This document shows positions 8,488-19,305 of a DNA stretch of 64,000 nt, piece after piece; the stretch's first letter is position 1, and each line of letters opens with the position of its first letter. The stretch lies in assembly GCA_046331705.1 (NCBI GenBank), contig JAXLQJ010000023.1:1-64000 (forward strand), given 5' to 3'. The notes under the pieces are model-generated. The model did not search any database, had not been told where the DNA came from, and worked only from the letters and a program-made list of their open reading frames with translations. The position numbers and the translations under genes were made by a program. The stretch is from JADJOY01 sp046331705 [NCBI: bacterium] (GTDB lineage Bacteria > JADJOY01).

Positions 8488-9633
8488 ATGGGGCAGCGCG
8501 GATTCCGGCCTGCCCGCCTCGCGCCGCGCGCCCGCCTCGTGAAAGCTCCCGACGACGTCACTCGCGTCCTGGCGCGCGCCGCCGTTTCCGCGCCGCGCTT
8601 CGAGCCGATGGTGATCGTGGGCGCGGGATTCGCGGGCCTCGCCGCGGCCGCGGCGGCGCGCGAGCACGACGTCGACCCGCTGATCGTCGACGAGGGCGAG
8701 GCTGTCGGCGGCGCGTGGAGCCGCATGCCGCCGTCCATGCCGTGCATCTCGCTGCGCTTTCGCGATCGCTTGCCCGACGGCAGCTACCCCGACGGCCTCG
8801 GCGATCATGCCACCGCCGCGCAGGTGCGCGACGCGATCCAGAGCTACGCCGAGCGCTCGCATTTCCGCGTCGAGCTGGGCGTGCGCGTGATGGCCGCCGA
8901 GCAAGACGCCAGCACCGTGCGCGTGCGCACCACCGCCGGCGAGATCTCCACCGGCCACCTGGTGGTCGCCACCGGCGAGTACGGCTGTCCTCGCATCCCA
9001 CGCGGGCTTTCGATTCGCTTCGAGGGGGCGATTCAGCACTCGTCCGAGTTCCGCGCATCCACGGTGTTGCCGCACGAGCGCATCGTGGTGATCGGCGCCG
9101 GCAACTCGGGCGCGGAGGTCGCGCTCGCGGCGAGCGCGGCGGGCGCGCGCGTCACGCTCTGCAGCGCGCAGCCGTACGCTCGACCGCGCGGCGAGCCGCG
9201 CGGAGCCGTGTGGCAGGAGCTCGCGTGGCTGGGCTCGGGCATCCCCGTCGCCGCGCTACCGCGGCGCGGCGGCTGCCGCGCGCGCGTGCCGGTCGCCGGC
9301 GAGACGCTCTGGAACGCGGTCGAGCGCGGGAGCATCGCGCTGGTGGGGCGCGCGCTGGCGATCGAGTCGCGGGTGGTGCGGCTCGAGTCCGGTGAGGTGC
9401 GCGCCGCCGATCGCGTGGTGCTCGCCACCGGCTTCCGCCGCGACCTCGAATTCCTGGGCGACGCCATACGCCTCGACGCCGACGGGCTCCCGCTTCATCG
9501 CCACGGGCTCTCGCGCGATCTCGCCGGCGTCGCGTTCGTCGGCCTGCCGTGTCAGCGCACCCGGCGCAGCGGCTTCCTGCGCGGCTTCGCCGCCGACGCC
9601 CGCGCCGTCGTCGGCCGCATCCTCACCGGCTGA
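8488..9633 (+). CDS. Flavin monooxygenase-like FAD/NAD(P) oxidoreductase
   Basis: About 381 residues with two Rossmann dinucleotide motifs: GAGFAG near residue 45 for FAD and GAGNSG near 205 for NAD(P), plus ATGF near the C-terminus. This layout is that of flavin-containing monooxygenases and related YhhW/CzcO-like oxidoreductases. The start is uncertain: an ATG at 8488, a GTG at 8539 and an ATG at 8608 are all in frame, and the last lies right at the FAD strand. It is 85 bases downstream of the MBL gene on the same strand. It could oxidise sulphur or nitrogen in a small substrate. Confidence 0.75.
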   Translation: MGQRGFRPARLAPRARLVKAPDDVTRVLARAAVSAPRFEPMVIVGAGFAGLAAAAAAREHDVDPLIVDEGEAVGGAWSRMPPSMPCISLRFRDRLPDGSYPDGLGDHATAAQVRDAIQSYAERSHFRVELGVRVMAAEQDASTVRVRTTAGEISTGHLVVATGEYGCPRIPRGLSIRFEGAIQHSSEFRASTVLPHERIVVIGAGNSGAEVALAASAAGARVTLCSAQPYARPRGEPRGAVWQELAWLGSGIPVAALPRRGGCRARVPVAGETLWNAVERGSIALVGRALAIESRVVRLESGEVRAADRVVLATGFRRDLEFLGDAIRLDADGLPLHRHGLSRDLAGVAFVGLPCQRTRRSGFLRGFAADARAVVGRILTG

Positions 9634-10027
9634 GCGGAAGCCGACCGCGCGCGCCGTCGACTTGCGTCGCCGACGTCCGCTGCTCGCGCTCGAGCTTGCG
9701 CACGTGGCGGGTGGTCGAGACGCCGCACACGAGAATGGGCAGGAGCATGAGCGGGATCGAGAGATCGTGAGCGGTGCGGGGGGCGAGCTCGCCCCAGCGG
9801 TAGACGGCGAGCGCGATCACGGTGACGAGCGCGCTCAGGGCGACGAGGAGGCGGCCGAAGTGGGCGTTGGCCTCGTACCAGAGCCGGTCGTCGCGCAAGG
9901 TCGCGCAGGTGCGATAGCCGTAGACGCGGTTTCGCGGAACCTTGCGGAGAACCAGCGGGATCGCGAGCGCCACGAAGAGCGCCTGCAAGGCGAGCACGGT
10001 GACGAGCCCTTTCTCGTACACGGACAT
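9623..10027 (-). CDS. SdpI-family membrane protein
   Basis: A 134-residue protein with about four hydrophobic helices. The segment PRNRVYGYRT, followed by a W-containing helix (DDRLWYEANAHFG), is the SdpI C-terminal signature. SdpI of Bacillus confers immunity to the SdpC toxin, but most family members are of unknown role. An upstream ATG would add 25 residues of low-complexity sequence, so I start at MSVYEKG. Its end overlaps the end of the convergent oxidoreductase gene by 11 bases. No toxin gene is visible next to it. Confidence 0.7.
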   Translation of the reverse strand: MSVYEKGLVTVLALQALFVALAIPLVLRKVPRNRVYGYRTCATLRDDRLWYEANAHFGRLLVALSALVTVIALAVYRWGELAPRTAHDLSIPLMLLPILVCGVSTTRHVRKLEREQRTSATQVDGARGRLPLSR

Positions 10028-10119
10028 CGGTTGGGCCTCCCCTGCTGCGTTCGCCGGTGGGGACGGCACCGCAGGCGCGGCGCGTGGCCGTTTCCGCGAC
10101 ACCGCTCGAGCCGTTGCGC

Positions 10120-10851
10120 TCAGGCGAACGCGCGTTGCATCTCGTCGGCGATGGCGCGGGCGGCATCGCGCGGTGACGGCGCCTTGCAGATCGGCCGCCC
10201 CACCACCAGGTAGTCGGCGCCGGCGGCGATCGCCTGCGCGGGCGTGACGGTGCGGCGCTGATCGTCGGCGGAGGAGCCGCTGGGACGGATGCCCGGCATC
10301 ACGATCGTGAACTCGCTGCCGAGCCGCTCGCGCAGCATCGCCGCCTCGCGACCGGAGGCGATCACTCCCGTCGAGCCCGCGGCGAGGGCGCCGCGCGCGC
10401 GGTGCAGCACGTAGTCCTCCACCGAGAGCCCGATGCCCATGTCGCGCAGATCCTGCTCGGTGAGGCTCGTGAGCAGCGTGACGGTCAGGATCGTGAGCGC
10501 GCTCGCGCCGCGCGCTTGGGCCGCGGCGCGCACGGCGGCGAAGTCGCCGTTGAGGGTGAGCATGGCGACGCGCTCGCGCACCGCGACCTCCACCAGGCGG
10601 CGCACGGTCTCGGCGATGTCGCCGAACTTGAGGTCCAGGAAGACCGCGAGCCCGCGCGCGATCAGGTCGCGCACCAACGGCGTGCCGCCCGAGAGGTAGA
10701 GCGGCCAGCCCACCTTCACGACGCGCAGATCGGGGCCGACGGCGTCGATCAGCCGAAACGCGTCGTCCGGCTCCATGAGCCGATCCGGAGCGTGGGGGTC
10801 GTTCGGGAAATCGAGTGCCAGGATGAGGCGGTCGCGTGCGTCGATGGCCAT
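10120..10851 (-). CDS. pyrF: Orotidine-5'-phosphate decarboxylase
   Basis: A 243-residue enzyme that converts OMP to UMP, the last step of pyrimidine synthesis. The hallmark DLKFGDIAETV (about 70-80) carries the catalytic Asp-Lys-Asp charge network, and the C-terminal VVGRPI matches the phosphate-binding loop. Length is normal for the short-chain OMPDC class. I start at MAIDARDRL, the natural first strand; the frame runs open upstream without meaning. The SdpI-family gene lies 92 bases downstream. Confidence 0.93.
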   Translation of the reverse strand: MAIDARDRLILALDFPNDPHAPDRLMEPDDAFRLIDAVGPDLRVVKVGWPLYLSGGTPLVRDLIARGLAVFLDLKFGDIAETVRRLVEVAVRERVAMLTLNGDFAAVRAAAQARGASALTILTVTLLTSLTEQDLRDMGIGLSVEDYVLHRARGALAAGSTGVIASGREAAMLRERLGSEFTIVMPGIRPSGSSADDQRRTVTPAQAIAAGADYLVVGRPICKAPSPRDAARAIADEMQRAFA

Positions 10852-10982
10852 GCGTATCGTGTAGCTCCTCCGTGTGCGGTCGGGGAGGGGCACGCCTCGT
10901 CGCGCGCTCGGGCGGGCTCGAACGGCGCGCGCCGATCCGCGCTTGCGCGCGAGCGGGGGATCGAGTACCCGAGAGAGCCGCG

Positions 10983-11843
10983 ATGCAGGGCTTGGCGTGG
11001 CTCGGTGCGGTCGTGGCGCTCGCGTGGGTGGCGGCCTACTACGTCTACGCGTGGGCGAACGTGGCGGCGCTCGAAGGCTGGCTGCGCGCCCCGCGTCGCG
11101 TGGGGCTCGCATTGTCCCTGGCGTTCACGATCCCCGCGGTCCTCGGCACCGGAGGTCCGTACGGCGGCGCGGGGCCGCGCGGCTGGCCGCTCTTGATCGC
11201 GCTGGTGGCGACGGGCCTCGCCCGAGCACGGCAGTGGCTGTGGCTGCCCGCCGCGGCGCCGGCGCGGGCGATCGCCCTCGAAGCGGAGCGCGCGTATCCC
11301 GCGAGCGAGCCGGTGGTGGTGGTGAGCGGTGGCGCGGCGCTCGTGCTCGCGCCGCTCGCACGAGCGCGCGTGGCGCGGCTCGGCGAGTGGACCGTCGCGC
11401 ATTGCGCGCTCGCGGGCTCGGTCGCGGCGTTCGGGGTCGGGGCGAGCGTGCGGCCGACGCTGCCGCTCGGCAGCGGTTTCGAGATGGCGTCGCGCACGCG
11501 TCGCTGGGATGCGGTGGATGGCCGCGCCCGCGACGGCGGCGACGATCTCGCGCGCGCAGGCGTCGCGCTCACGACCCTCGGTGCGTGGCGGGCGCGCTTT
11601 CCCACCGGCCGCCTCTACACCGCCGGCGACTCGCCGCCCACCGGCGCGGTGCGATTGCGCGTGCCGCGGACTCGCCTGGCGCGCGGCCACCCGAGCCCCA
11701 GTCAGCTCGGCACGGTGCGCGACGGGCGCTGGGAGGCGCTCGCCGCGCCGGCCGGGCCCGATGCGTGTCCGTCAGGCGGGTGCGCCGAGCGACGACACGT
11801 ATTACCTGGCGCGCTGGGCCGCCGAGGTCCGAGGCTCGCATGA
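10983..11843 (+). CDS. DUF3179-like membrane protein
   Basis: A 286-residue protein with about three N-terminal hydrophobic segments (about 5-25, 42-58, 68-92). The domain after them resembles DUF3179: VVVVSGGAALVLAP, then WTVAHCALAGSVAAF, then LTTLGAWRARFPTGRLY. This is a poorly known family of secreted or membrane proteins in which a conserved Cys sits in the VxxCxLxxS strand. The match is divergent. The last about 28 residues look atypical in codon composition (see findings). The TGA overlaps the ATG of the Fe-S scaffold-like gene (ATGA), so the two are coupled. Confidence 0.5.
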   Translation: MQGLAWLGAVVALAWVAAYYVYAWANVAALEGWLRAPRRVGLALSLAFTIPAVLGTGGPYGGAGPRGWPLLIALVATGLARARQWLWLPAAAPARAIALEAERAYPASEPVVVVSGGAALVLAPLARARVARLGEWTVAHCALAGSVAAFGVGASVRPTLPLGSGFEMASRTRRWDAVDGRARDGGDDLARAGVALTTLGAWRARFPTGRLYTAGDSPPTGAVRLRVPRTRLARGHPSPSQLGTVRDGRWEALAAPAGPDACPSGGCAERRHVLPGALGRRGPRLA

Positions 11844-12241
11844 CCGATCGCCCCACCCGCTCGCCGCTCTACTCGGAAGTGACGCTCGATCATTTCCTGA
11901 ACCCGCGGAACGTCGGGCAGGTCGAGGGCTTCGAGGGGATCGGGCGCGTGAAGAGCACCGTCTGCCAGGACCTCCTCGAGATCACGGTGCGGCGCGAGGC
12001 CGGTGGCGCGCTCGTCACGGGCTTTCGCGCGCAAGGCTGCTCGGCGTGCATCGCCGCCGCGTCTGCGCTCACGGAGTGGGTGAACGTCGAGCGGCTCGAC
12101 GAACGCGCCGCACGCGCCGTCGACGCCCCTGCGCTCGTGCGCAGGCTCGGCGGCATGCCCGCGAGCAAGCGCGCCTGCGTGGCGATGGCACCCGTGGCGA
12201 TGGCGCGCGCGCTCGACGCGCTCGGCGGCCCCCAGACGTGA
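11840..12241 (+). CDS. NifU/IscU-like iron-sulphur scaffold domain protein
   Basis: A 133-residue protein of the IscU/NifU N-terminal fold, on which [2Fe-2S] clusters are built before transfer to apoproteins. Signature pieces are DHFLNPRNVG (IscU DHYENPRNVG), TVCQD for the first ligand Cys and Asp, GCSACIAAAS for the second Cys, and RACVAMA for the third. Two changes stand out: the His that normally precedes the third Cys is Ala, and an extra Cys appears in the second motif. No cysteine desulphurase is adjacent. A SufU/NifU-like role is likely but altered chemistry is possible. Confidence 0.75.
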   Translation: MTDRPTRSPLYSEVTLDHFLNPRNVGQVEGFEGIGRVKSTVCQDLLEITVRREAGGALVTGFRAQGCSACIAAASALTEWVNVERLDERAARAVDAPALVRRLGGMPASKRACVAMAPVAMARALDALGGPQT

Positions 12242-12331
12242 GCGGCCCGCGGTCGCGCCCGTGAAGCTGAACGAGCGGCGGGATTGACGGTAGAGTTGCC
12301 AGGCTCGCCCACCTGGCGCGCCCCCGCCGTC

Positions 12332-13812
<1,481 letters not shown>

Positions 13813-13816
<4 letters not shown>

Positions 13817-16506
13817 CTCCCGCCGACGCGATCCACGAGGAGCGGCGGATCGCCGCCAAGCTCGTCGCGTTCGTGGCCGAGCTCTTGTGCGTGGCCACCG
13901 TGGTGATGGCGTGCCGCCACGCGTGGGCGTGGCTGGATCGCCCGTTTCCCGGCTTCTTGCTTCACCAGCGCACCACGGTGGGGATGCTCACGCGGCCGGC
14001 GTGGCACGCGGGCGGTGCCACCGTGCGCGCTGGGGATCTCATTCGCAGCGTCGACGGCGTGCCGGTGACCTCGACCGGGCAGGTCTTCGATCACGCGGCC
14101 GCGCTCGCGCCCGGCACGATCGTCCGTTACGAGGTCGAGCGCTCGGACGGCCAGCGCTTCGAGATCCGCGCGCCGGTGCGCGTGTTCTCGGGCACCGACT
14201 TGCTGCTCACGTTCGGCATCCACCTGGTCGAGGGCATCGTCATCCTGACGATCGGGTTCGCGGTGTTCTTCCTGCGGCCGGGCAACGCCGGCACGCTCGC
14301 CTTCCTGCTCTTCTGCGCGTTCACGGGATGGTCGAGCGTCACGGTCTTCGAGATCGAGACCCACGAATCCGCTCTCGAGCCGCTCTTCTTCCTGGTCAAC
14401 GTGCTCATGCCCGCCGCGCTGATCCACCTCGGCGTCACCTTCCCGCGCGAGCGGCTGGAGCCGGGCCGCGCGCGGCGCACGGTGGTGAGCGCCTACGCGT
14501 TCTTCGCGGCGATGGCGCTGGTCGCGTATCTGCCCGCGCATCTCTCGCATCGGGCCTGGCTCGTCGCCGAGCGCTTGCAGCACTTGGCGGTGGCGGGGGC
14601 GGGCGTCTTCTTCCTGATGTCGCTCTACCGCGGCGTCTCGTGCACCGAGCGCGACGCCATCGATCGCCGCCGCGCGATGGTGGTAGGCATCGGCGCGCTG
14701 GTCGGTCTGGTGCCCTCGGGCTTCGGACTGCTCGCCGTGAGCGTGTGGCCCGAGCTCCTCCAGCCGTGGCTGCCGGCGCATTGGCTGTTGCTCACCGCGA
14801 ACGTGTTCCCGCTCTCGGTGGCGTGGGCGATCGTGCGCTTCAATCTCTTCGGTGTGAGCTTCGTGCTGCGGCGCTCGGTCGCGTACGTGCTGCTCACGAG
14901 CCTCATGATCGGCTCGTACGTGGGCGTGGTGCTGGCGGTGCACACGGTGTTCCACCCGCGCATCGAGGTCACGCCCTACCTCAACACCTTCCTGGTGATC
15001 GTCTACGCCTTCCTCTTTCCGCCGGCGCGGCGGTTGGTGGTGGCGTTCGTGGACCGCACGCTCTTCAAGACCCCGTACGACTATCGCGAGGTCGTCCAGC
15101 AGCTCAGCCACGCGCTGGTCTCGGAGCTCGACCTCGACCGCATCCTGGCCGAGGTCGATTCGGCGCTGCGCGACACGCTTCAGCTCGAGCACGCGATGGT
15201 GCTCATCCGGCCCGAGCGAGGCGGCGCGTTCGTGCACTATCCGCCGAGCCGCGGGCGCAACCCGCGCCGCGAGCCCGAGGCCGATTTCACGCTGCTCGCC
15301 ACCAGCCCGCTGGCGCGCATCCTCGAGCAGCGCACCACCGAGCTCTCCAAATGGGAGGTGCGCGAGAACCCGCTGTTGCGCTGGGACCGCGCGGAGGCGC
15401 TCGCCGACATGGAGCGCATGGGCGCCAATCTGCTGGTGCCCGCGGTCTTCAAGGGCGACGTGGTCGCCATCCTCTCGCTCGGCGCCAAGACCTCGGGCGC
15501 GCTCTTCAACTCCGAGGACCTGTCGCTGGTGCGGACCCTCGCGGATCAGGCGGCGATCGCGATCCACAACGCGCGCTCCTACCGCGACCTGGCGACGGTC
15601 ATGGCGGGCCTCGAAGGCGAGGTCGGGCGGCGCACGCAGGAGCTGACGGAGGCGAACGACGAGCTCCGTCGCACGCTTCACGAGCTGCGCGAGACCCAGG
15701 GACAGCTGCTGCAATCGAAGAAGCTCGCGTCGCTGGGCGAGCTGGTGGCGGGAGTCGCCCACGAGCTCAACAATCCGATCGGCTTCCTCTACGCGAATCT
15801 CGATCACATCGAGCGCTACCTGGCGCGGCTACGGACGGGCGAGGGCGATCCCGCGAGGATCCACGCGCTGCTGGTGGAGATGATCGAGTCGTGCCGCGAG
15901 GGAGCGCGGCGCACCAAGGCGATCGTGCAAGACTTGCGGACGTTCTCGCGGCTCGACGAGCACGAGCGCAAGCCCACCGACCTCAACGCCGCGATCGAGA
16001 CCACGCTGCGATTGCTGGCGCATCGCGTGGGGCGCGGCATCGAGATCGTGAAGGACCTGGCCGAGCTGCCGCTCGTGCCGTGCTATCCCGGTCCCATCAA
16101 CCAGGTGTTCATGAACTTGCTCGCCAACGCGTGCGATGCGGTGGGCGAGCGCGGCCAGATCCGGATCTCGACTCGGATGGTCACCGACGACGGGACGGCG
16201 CGCGTGCGAATCCGAATCGAGGACAGCGGTGTCGGCATCCCACCCGAGAACCTGGAGCGCGTCTTCGATCCGTTCTTCACCACCAAGGAGATCGGCAAGG
16301 GCACCGGGCTCGGGCTCTCGATCACGCACAGCATCGTCGAGCGTCACGGCGGAACCATCCGCGTCGAGAGCGCCCCGGGCGACGGTACGCGCTTCACCGT
16401 CGAGCTGCCGGTTGCAGCCGGGGAGATGGAAGCCGCAAGCACCCAGCCCCGGACGTCCTCCGACGAGTCCCGCGAGGCCCTCGCGCCGGTCGCGGCGAGG
16501 CTATGA
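13813..16506 (+). CDS. PDZ-, 7TM- and GAF-containing sensor histidine kinase
   Basis: An 897-residue membrane sensor. A first TM helix (about 17-36) leads to a PDZ-like domain (about 50-110, with [12 protein letters not shown]). A multi-helix membrane block follows (about 135-400), then a GAF-like domain (about 430-600) with a linker coiled coil. The HisKA dimerisation helix has the phospho-His at about 650 in GVAHELNNP. The HATPase shows its N box ([12 protein letters not shown]), G1 (DSGVGIP) and G2 (GKGTGLGLS). The PDZ domain probably lies in the periplasm and may sense peptide or protein ends. It overlaps its response regulator by four bases. Confidence 0.9.
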
Positions 16507-16566
16507 GCCGTCGATGATCCACGCGCGCACCCGAGCGCCCGCGACGAAGCCAGGAGAGGTCTCGCG

Positions 16567-17265
16567 ATGAACCCCGCGCGGCTCGTGCTCTTCGACATCG
16601 ACGGGACGCTGGTGATGAGCGGGCGCATCGGCTCGCGCGCGGTGCGGCGGGCGTTCCACGATCTCTTCGGCATCGAGGACGCGACCCGGGGATTCTTCTT
16701 CGACGGCAAGACCGATCCCGGAATCTTTCGCGAGCTCCTCGCCCGTCATGGGCTCGCCCATCGCGATACCGCCGCCGAGCGGGCGCGCTTCTTCCGCCGT
16801 TACCTCGAGGTGTTGGACGACGAGCGCGCTCGCGCGGACACCGGCCACGTCCACCCCGGCATCCACGAGCTCCTCGCCGCGCTCGAATCGATCCCTTCGG
16901 TTGCGGTCGGTCTTCTCACCGGCAACATCCGCGCGGGTGCGCGCATCAAGCTGGAACGCTTCGCGCTCTGGGAGCGGTTCGGCTTCGGTGCCTTCGGCGA
17001 CGACGCCGAGACCCGCGACGAGCTGGTCCCGATCGCGCTCGAGCGCGCCGCCAGCGCCCGGGGCGCGCGATTCGATCCCGTCCGGACCTACGTCATCGGT
17101 GACTCCGAGCGCGACATCCAATGCGCTCGCGCGGGTGGCGCGGTCGCGGTGGCGGTCGCGACCGGGGGCACGCCGCTCGCCGAGCTGGCCCGCCGCTCGC
17201 CCGATGCGCTCTTTCCCGATCTCGCCGAGACCGCGCGCGTGCTCGCCGCGCTCGGCCTCGAATGA
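16567..17265 (+). CDS. HAD-superfamily phosphatase
   Basis: A 232-residue haloacid dehalogenase-like hydrolase. Motif I is DIDGT with the nucleophile Asp10 and acid/base Asp12, motif II is LLTGN, and motif IV is GDSERD near 175. A helical cap occupies about 18-85, as in phosphoglycolate phosphatase (Gph) and beta-phosphoglucomutase-like enzymes. GAGAGGT sits a little upstream of the ATG as a possible ribosome-binding site. The natural substrate cannot be told from sequence. Confidence 0.88.
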   Translation: MNPARLVLFDIDGTLVMSGRIGSRAVRRAFHDLFGIEDATRGFFFDGKTDPGIFRELLARHGLAHRDTAAERARFFRRYLEVLDDERARADTGHVHPGIHELLAALESIPSVAVGLLTGNIRAGARIKLERFALWERFGFGAFGDDAETRDELVPIALERAASARGARFDPVRTYVIGDSERDIQCARAGGAVAVAVATGGTPLAELARRSPDALFPDLAETARVLAALGLE

Positions 17266-17379
17266 GGCACGGTGCCCGAGGCGCGCTGCCGCTCGCCTGG
17301 TCGCGATCCGCGCCCTCGCCGTGGTGTCCCGGTGCGACGGCCCCGAGCAACGCCGCTGCGCCCGCGGAGGTGAGTCCCG

Positions 17380-18336
17380 GTGAATCGTCGATCCGGCCCG
17401 CGGTTTCCGTTGCGAATCGCGCTTCTCGCCGCACTCTGGACCGCCGTCGGATGCGGCTGGGCGGGGCACGTCCGCGACCCGCGCGAGTCCCTGGGCTCGG
17501 CGCCGCTGGTCGCGGGCACCTTCCGCCGCTCGGTGCAGGTGGGCGAGCGCGAGCGCGCCTATCTGGTGCACGTCCCGCCCGGCTATCGCGGCGATCACGC
17601 GCTTCCGGTGGTGCTCGACTTTCACGGCTGGGCCGCGGGTGCCCGCGAGTACGCGGCGTACACGGGATTCGACAGCAAGGCCGACGGCGCCGATTTCCTC
17701 TCGGTTCACCCCGAGGGAACGGGCTGGTTCCCGTCGTGGAACGCCGGCCCGTGTTGCGGCTCCGCCGCGCGCAACGAGGTGGACGACGTCGCGTTCGTGG
17801 ACGTGCTGCTCGACGATCTCGCACGCGTGGCGCGCGTGGACACCACCCGGGTCTACGCGACGGGCACCTCGAACGGCGCGATGTTCGCTTACCGACTCGC
17901 CTGTCAGCGCGCCGAGAAGATCGCGGCCATCGCCGCCGTGGCGGGCGCCATCCACATCGACGGCTGCGCGCCATCGCGGCCGGTGCCGGTGCTCCACATT
18001 CACGGGCTCATGGATCCGGTGGCACCGTTTCGCGGCGGCAGCCGCTGGTGGAGCAGCTTCGTGGCTGCCTCGGTGCCGGAGGTCGTTTCCGAGTGGGCGG
18101 CGCGCAACGGTTGCGCCATGGGTCCGCTCGAATCGCGCAACCAGGGCGAGGTGGCGTGCATCACCTATCCCGATTGCGCGCGCGGCAGCGAGGTGGAGCT
18201 CTGCACGATCGAGCATGGCGGGCACACCTGGCCCGGCGCGCGGTGGGAGATCGGCGGGCTCGGCCCGGCCACCGAGGACCTCAACGCGACCGACTACATC
18301 TGGGATTTCTTCGCGCGGCACCCGCTCGCTCCTTGA
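17380..18336 (+). CDS. PHB-depolymerase-like secreted esterase
   Basis: A 318-residue alpha/beta hydrolase of the LpqC/poly(3-hydroxybutyrate) depolymerase type, which includes feruloyl and acetylxylan esterases. The nucleophile Ser164 lies in GTSNG, the Asp in GLMDPVAP (about 211), and the His in EHGGHTWPG (about 280). The HGWAAG segment provides the oxyanion hole. Start is GTG at 17380, with GGAGGTGA seven to fourteen bases before it. The first 25 residues are a signal with Cys at the cleavage point (TAVGC), so it may be a lipoprotein. It likely cleaves polyester or aryl-ester bonds outside the cytoplasm. Confidence 0.85.
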   Translation: MNRRSGPRFPLRIALLAALWTAVGCGWAGHVRDPRESLGSAPLVAGTFRRSVQVGERERAYLVHVPPGYRGDHALPVVLDFHGWAAGAREYAAYTGFDSKADGADFLSVHPEGTGWFPSWNAGPCCGSAARNEVDDVAFVDVLLDDLARVARVDTTRVYATGTSNGAMFAYRLACQRAEKIAAIAAVAGAIHIDGCAPSRPVPVLHIHGLMDPVAPFRGGSRWWSSFVAASVPEVVSEWAARNGCAMGPLESRNQGEVACITYPDCARGSEVELCTIEHGGHTWPGARWEIGGLGPATEDLNATDYIWDFFARHPLAP

Positions 18337-18505
18337 GCATCCTCACGACGCGGCGCGACCCGCTGCCGCCTGGGTAGCGATGGATGGCGGCGGTGGCCCG
18401 GCGGTGGACGCGCGCGGGTGCCGCTCGGTCCGCGAGTGCGATAGGGTGCAGCGAATCCACGTCGCCCGCGGCGCGCGCGGGCACCCGCATCGGAGGAGGC
18501 CCGGA

Positions 18506-19255
18506 ATGCTCGCAGCTCGAACGCTCGCACGGACGTCCACGCTCGCCTGGCTCGTCGGCCTCGGCCTCGCCGTCGCGCCCATCGCTCCCGCGCACGCCAA
18601 TCAAGCACCGGTCGCGTCGCCCGCGGCGCCGTCCGGGGCCAAGACGCCGGAGCAGCTCGTGAAGGATCTCACGAGCTCGAGCGCCGCGAGCTACAACGCG
18701 GCCGTGCAAGGCCTCCAGGCAGCGGGAGCAGGCGCCGTTCCCGCGCTCACCGCGGCGCTCAAGGACAGCAATGCGGACGTGCGCGGGCGCGCGGCGGCGA
18801 TCCTCGCGTCGATCGGTCCGGCGGCGAAGGACGCGCTCCCCGCGCTCGGCGAAGGTCTCGCGGACGCGAGCGGCACGGTGCGGCTGATCGTGGCCGCCGC
18901 GCTCGGCGAGTTCGGTCCGATGGCCGAAGCAGCCGTGCCGGGGCTCACCAAGGCGCTCGGAGACTCGGTCCCCACCGTCCGGCAGGCCAGCGCGGAGTCG
19001 CTCGGCAAGATCGGTCCGGCGGCCAAGAGCGCGTCTCCGGCGCTGATCGCGGCGCTGGGCGACAAGGACGAGCAGCTACGGGTCAAGGCGGCCAGCGCCC
19101 TCGGCTTGATCGGCGCCACGGACGCCACGAGCGCGCTCGACGCCTTGGTGCAGAAGGACACGAGCGCCGCCGTGAAGAGCGCCGCGCAAGAGGCGCTCGC
19201 CAAGCTGCGCAGCGCTCCGGCGGCGGCGCCGGCGGCCGCGCCCCACAAGCCGTGA
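18506..19255 (+). CDS. Secreted HEAT-repeat protein
   Basis: A 249-residue protein with a signal peptide (about 1-31, ending AHA). Five or so HEAT repeats follow, each about 38 residues with recurring GPAAKDALPAL/SVPTVRQASAESLG patterns. Such solenoids are protein-protein interaction scaffolds. The start has a strong GGAGGAGG seven bases upstream. The tail is Ala/Pro-rich. No catalytic motif is present. Confidence 0.8.
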   Translation: MLAARTLARTSTLAWLVGLGLAVAPIAPAHANQAPVASPAAPSGAKTPEQLVKDLTSSSAASYNAAVQGLQAAGAGAVPALTAALKDSNADVRGRAAAILASIGPAAKDALPALGEGLADASGTVRLIVAAALGEFGPMAEAAVPGLTKALGDSVPTVRQASAESLGKIGPAAKSASPALIAALGDKDEQLRVKAASALGLIGATDATSALDALVQKDTSAAVKSAAQEALAKLRSAPAAAPAAAPHKP

Positions 19256-19305
19256 TCCGCGACTGACGACTCAGCCAGCCCCGCGCTTCGACGCCGAGAT
19301 ACCGG

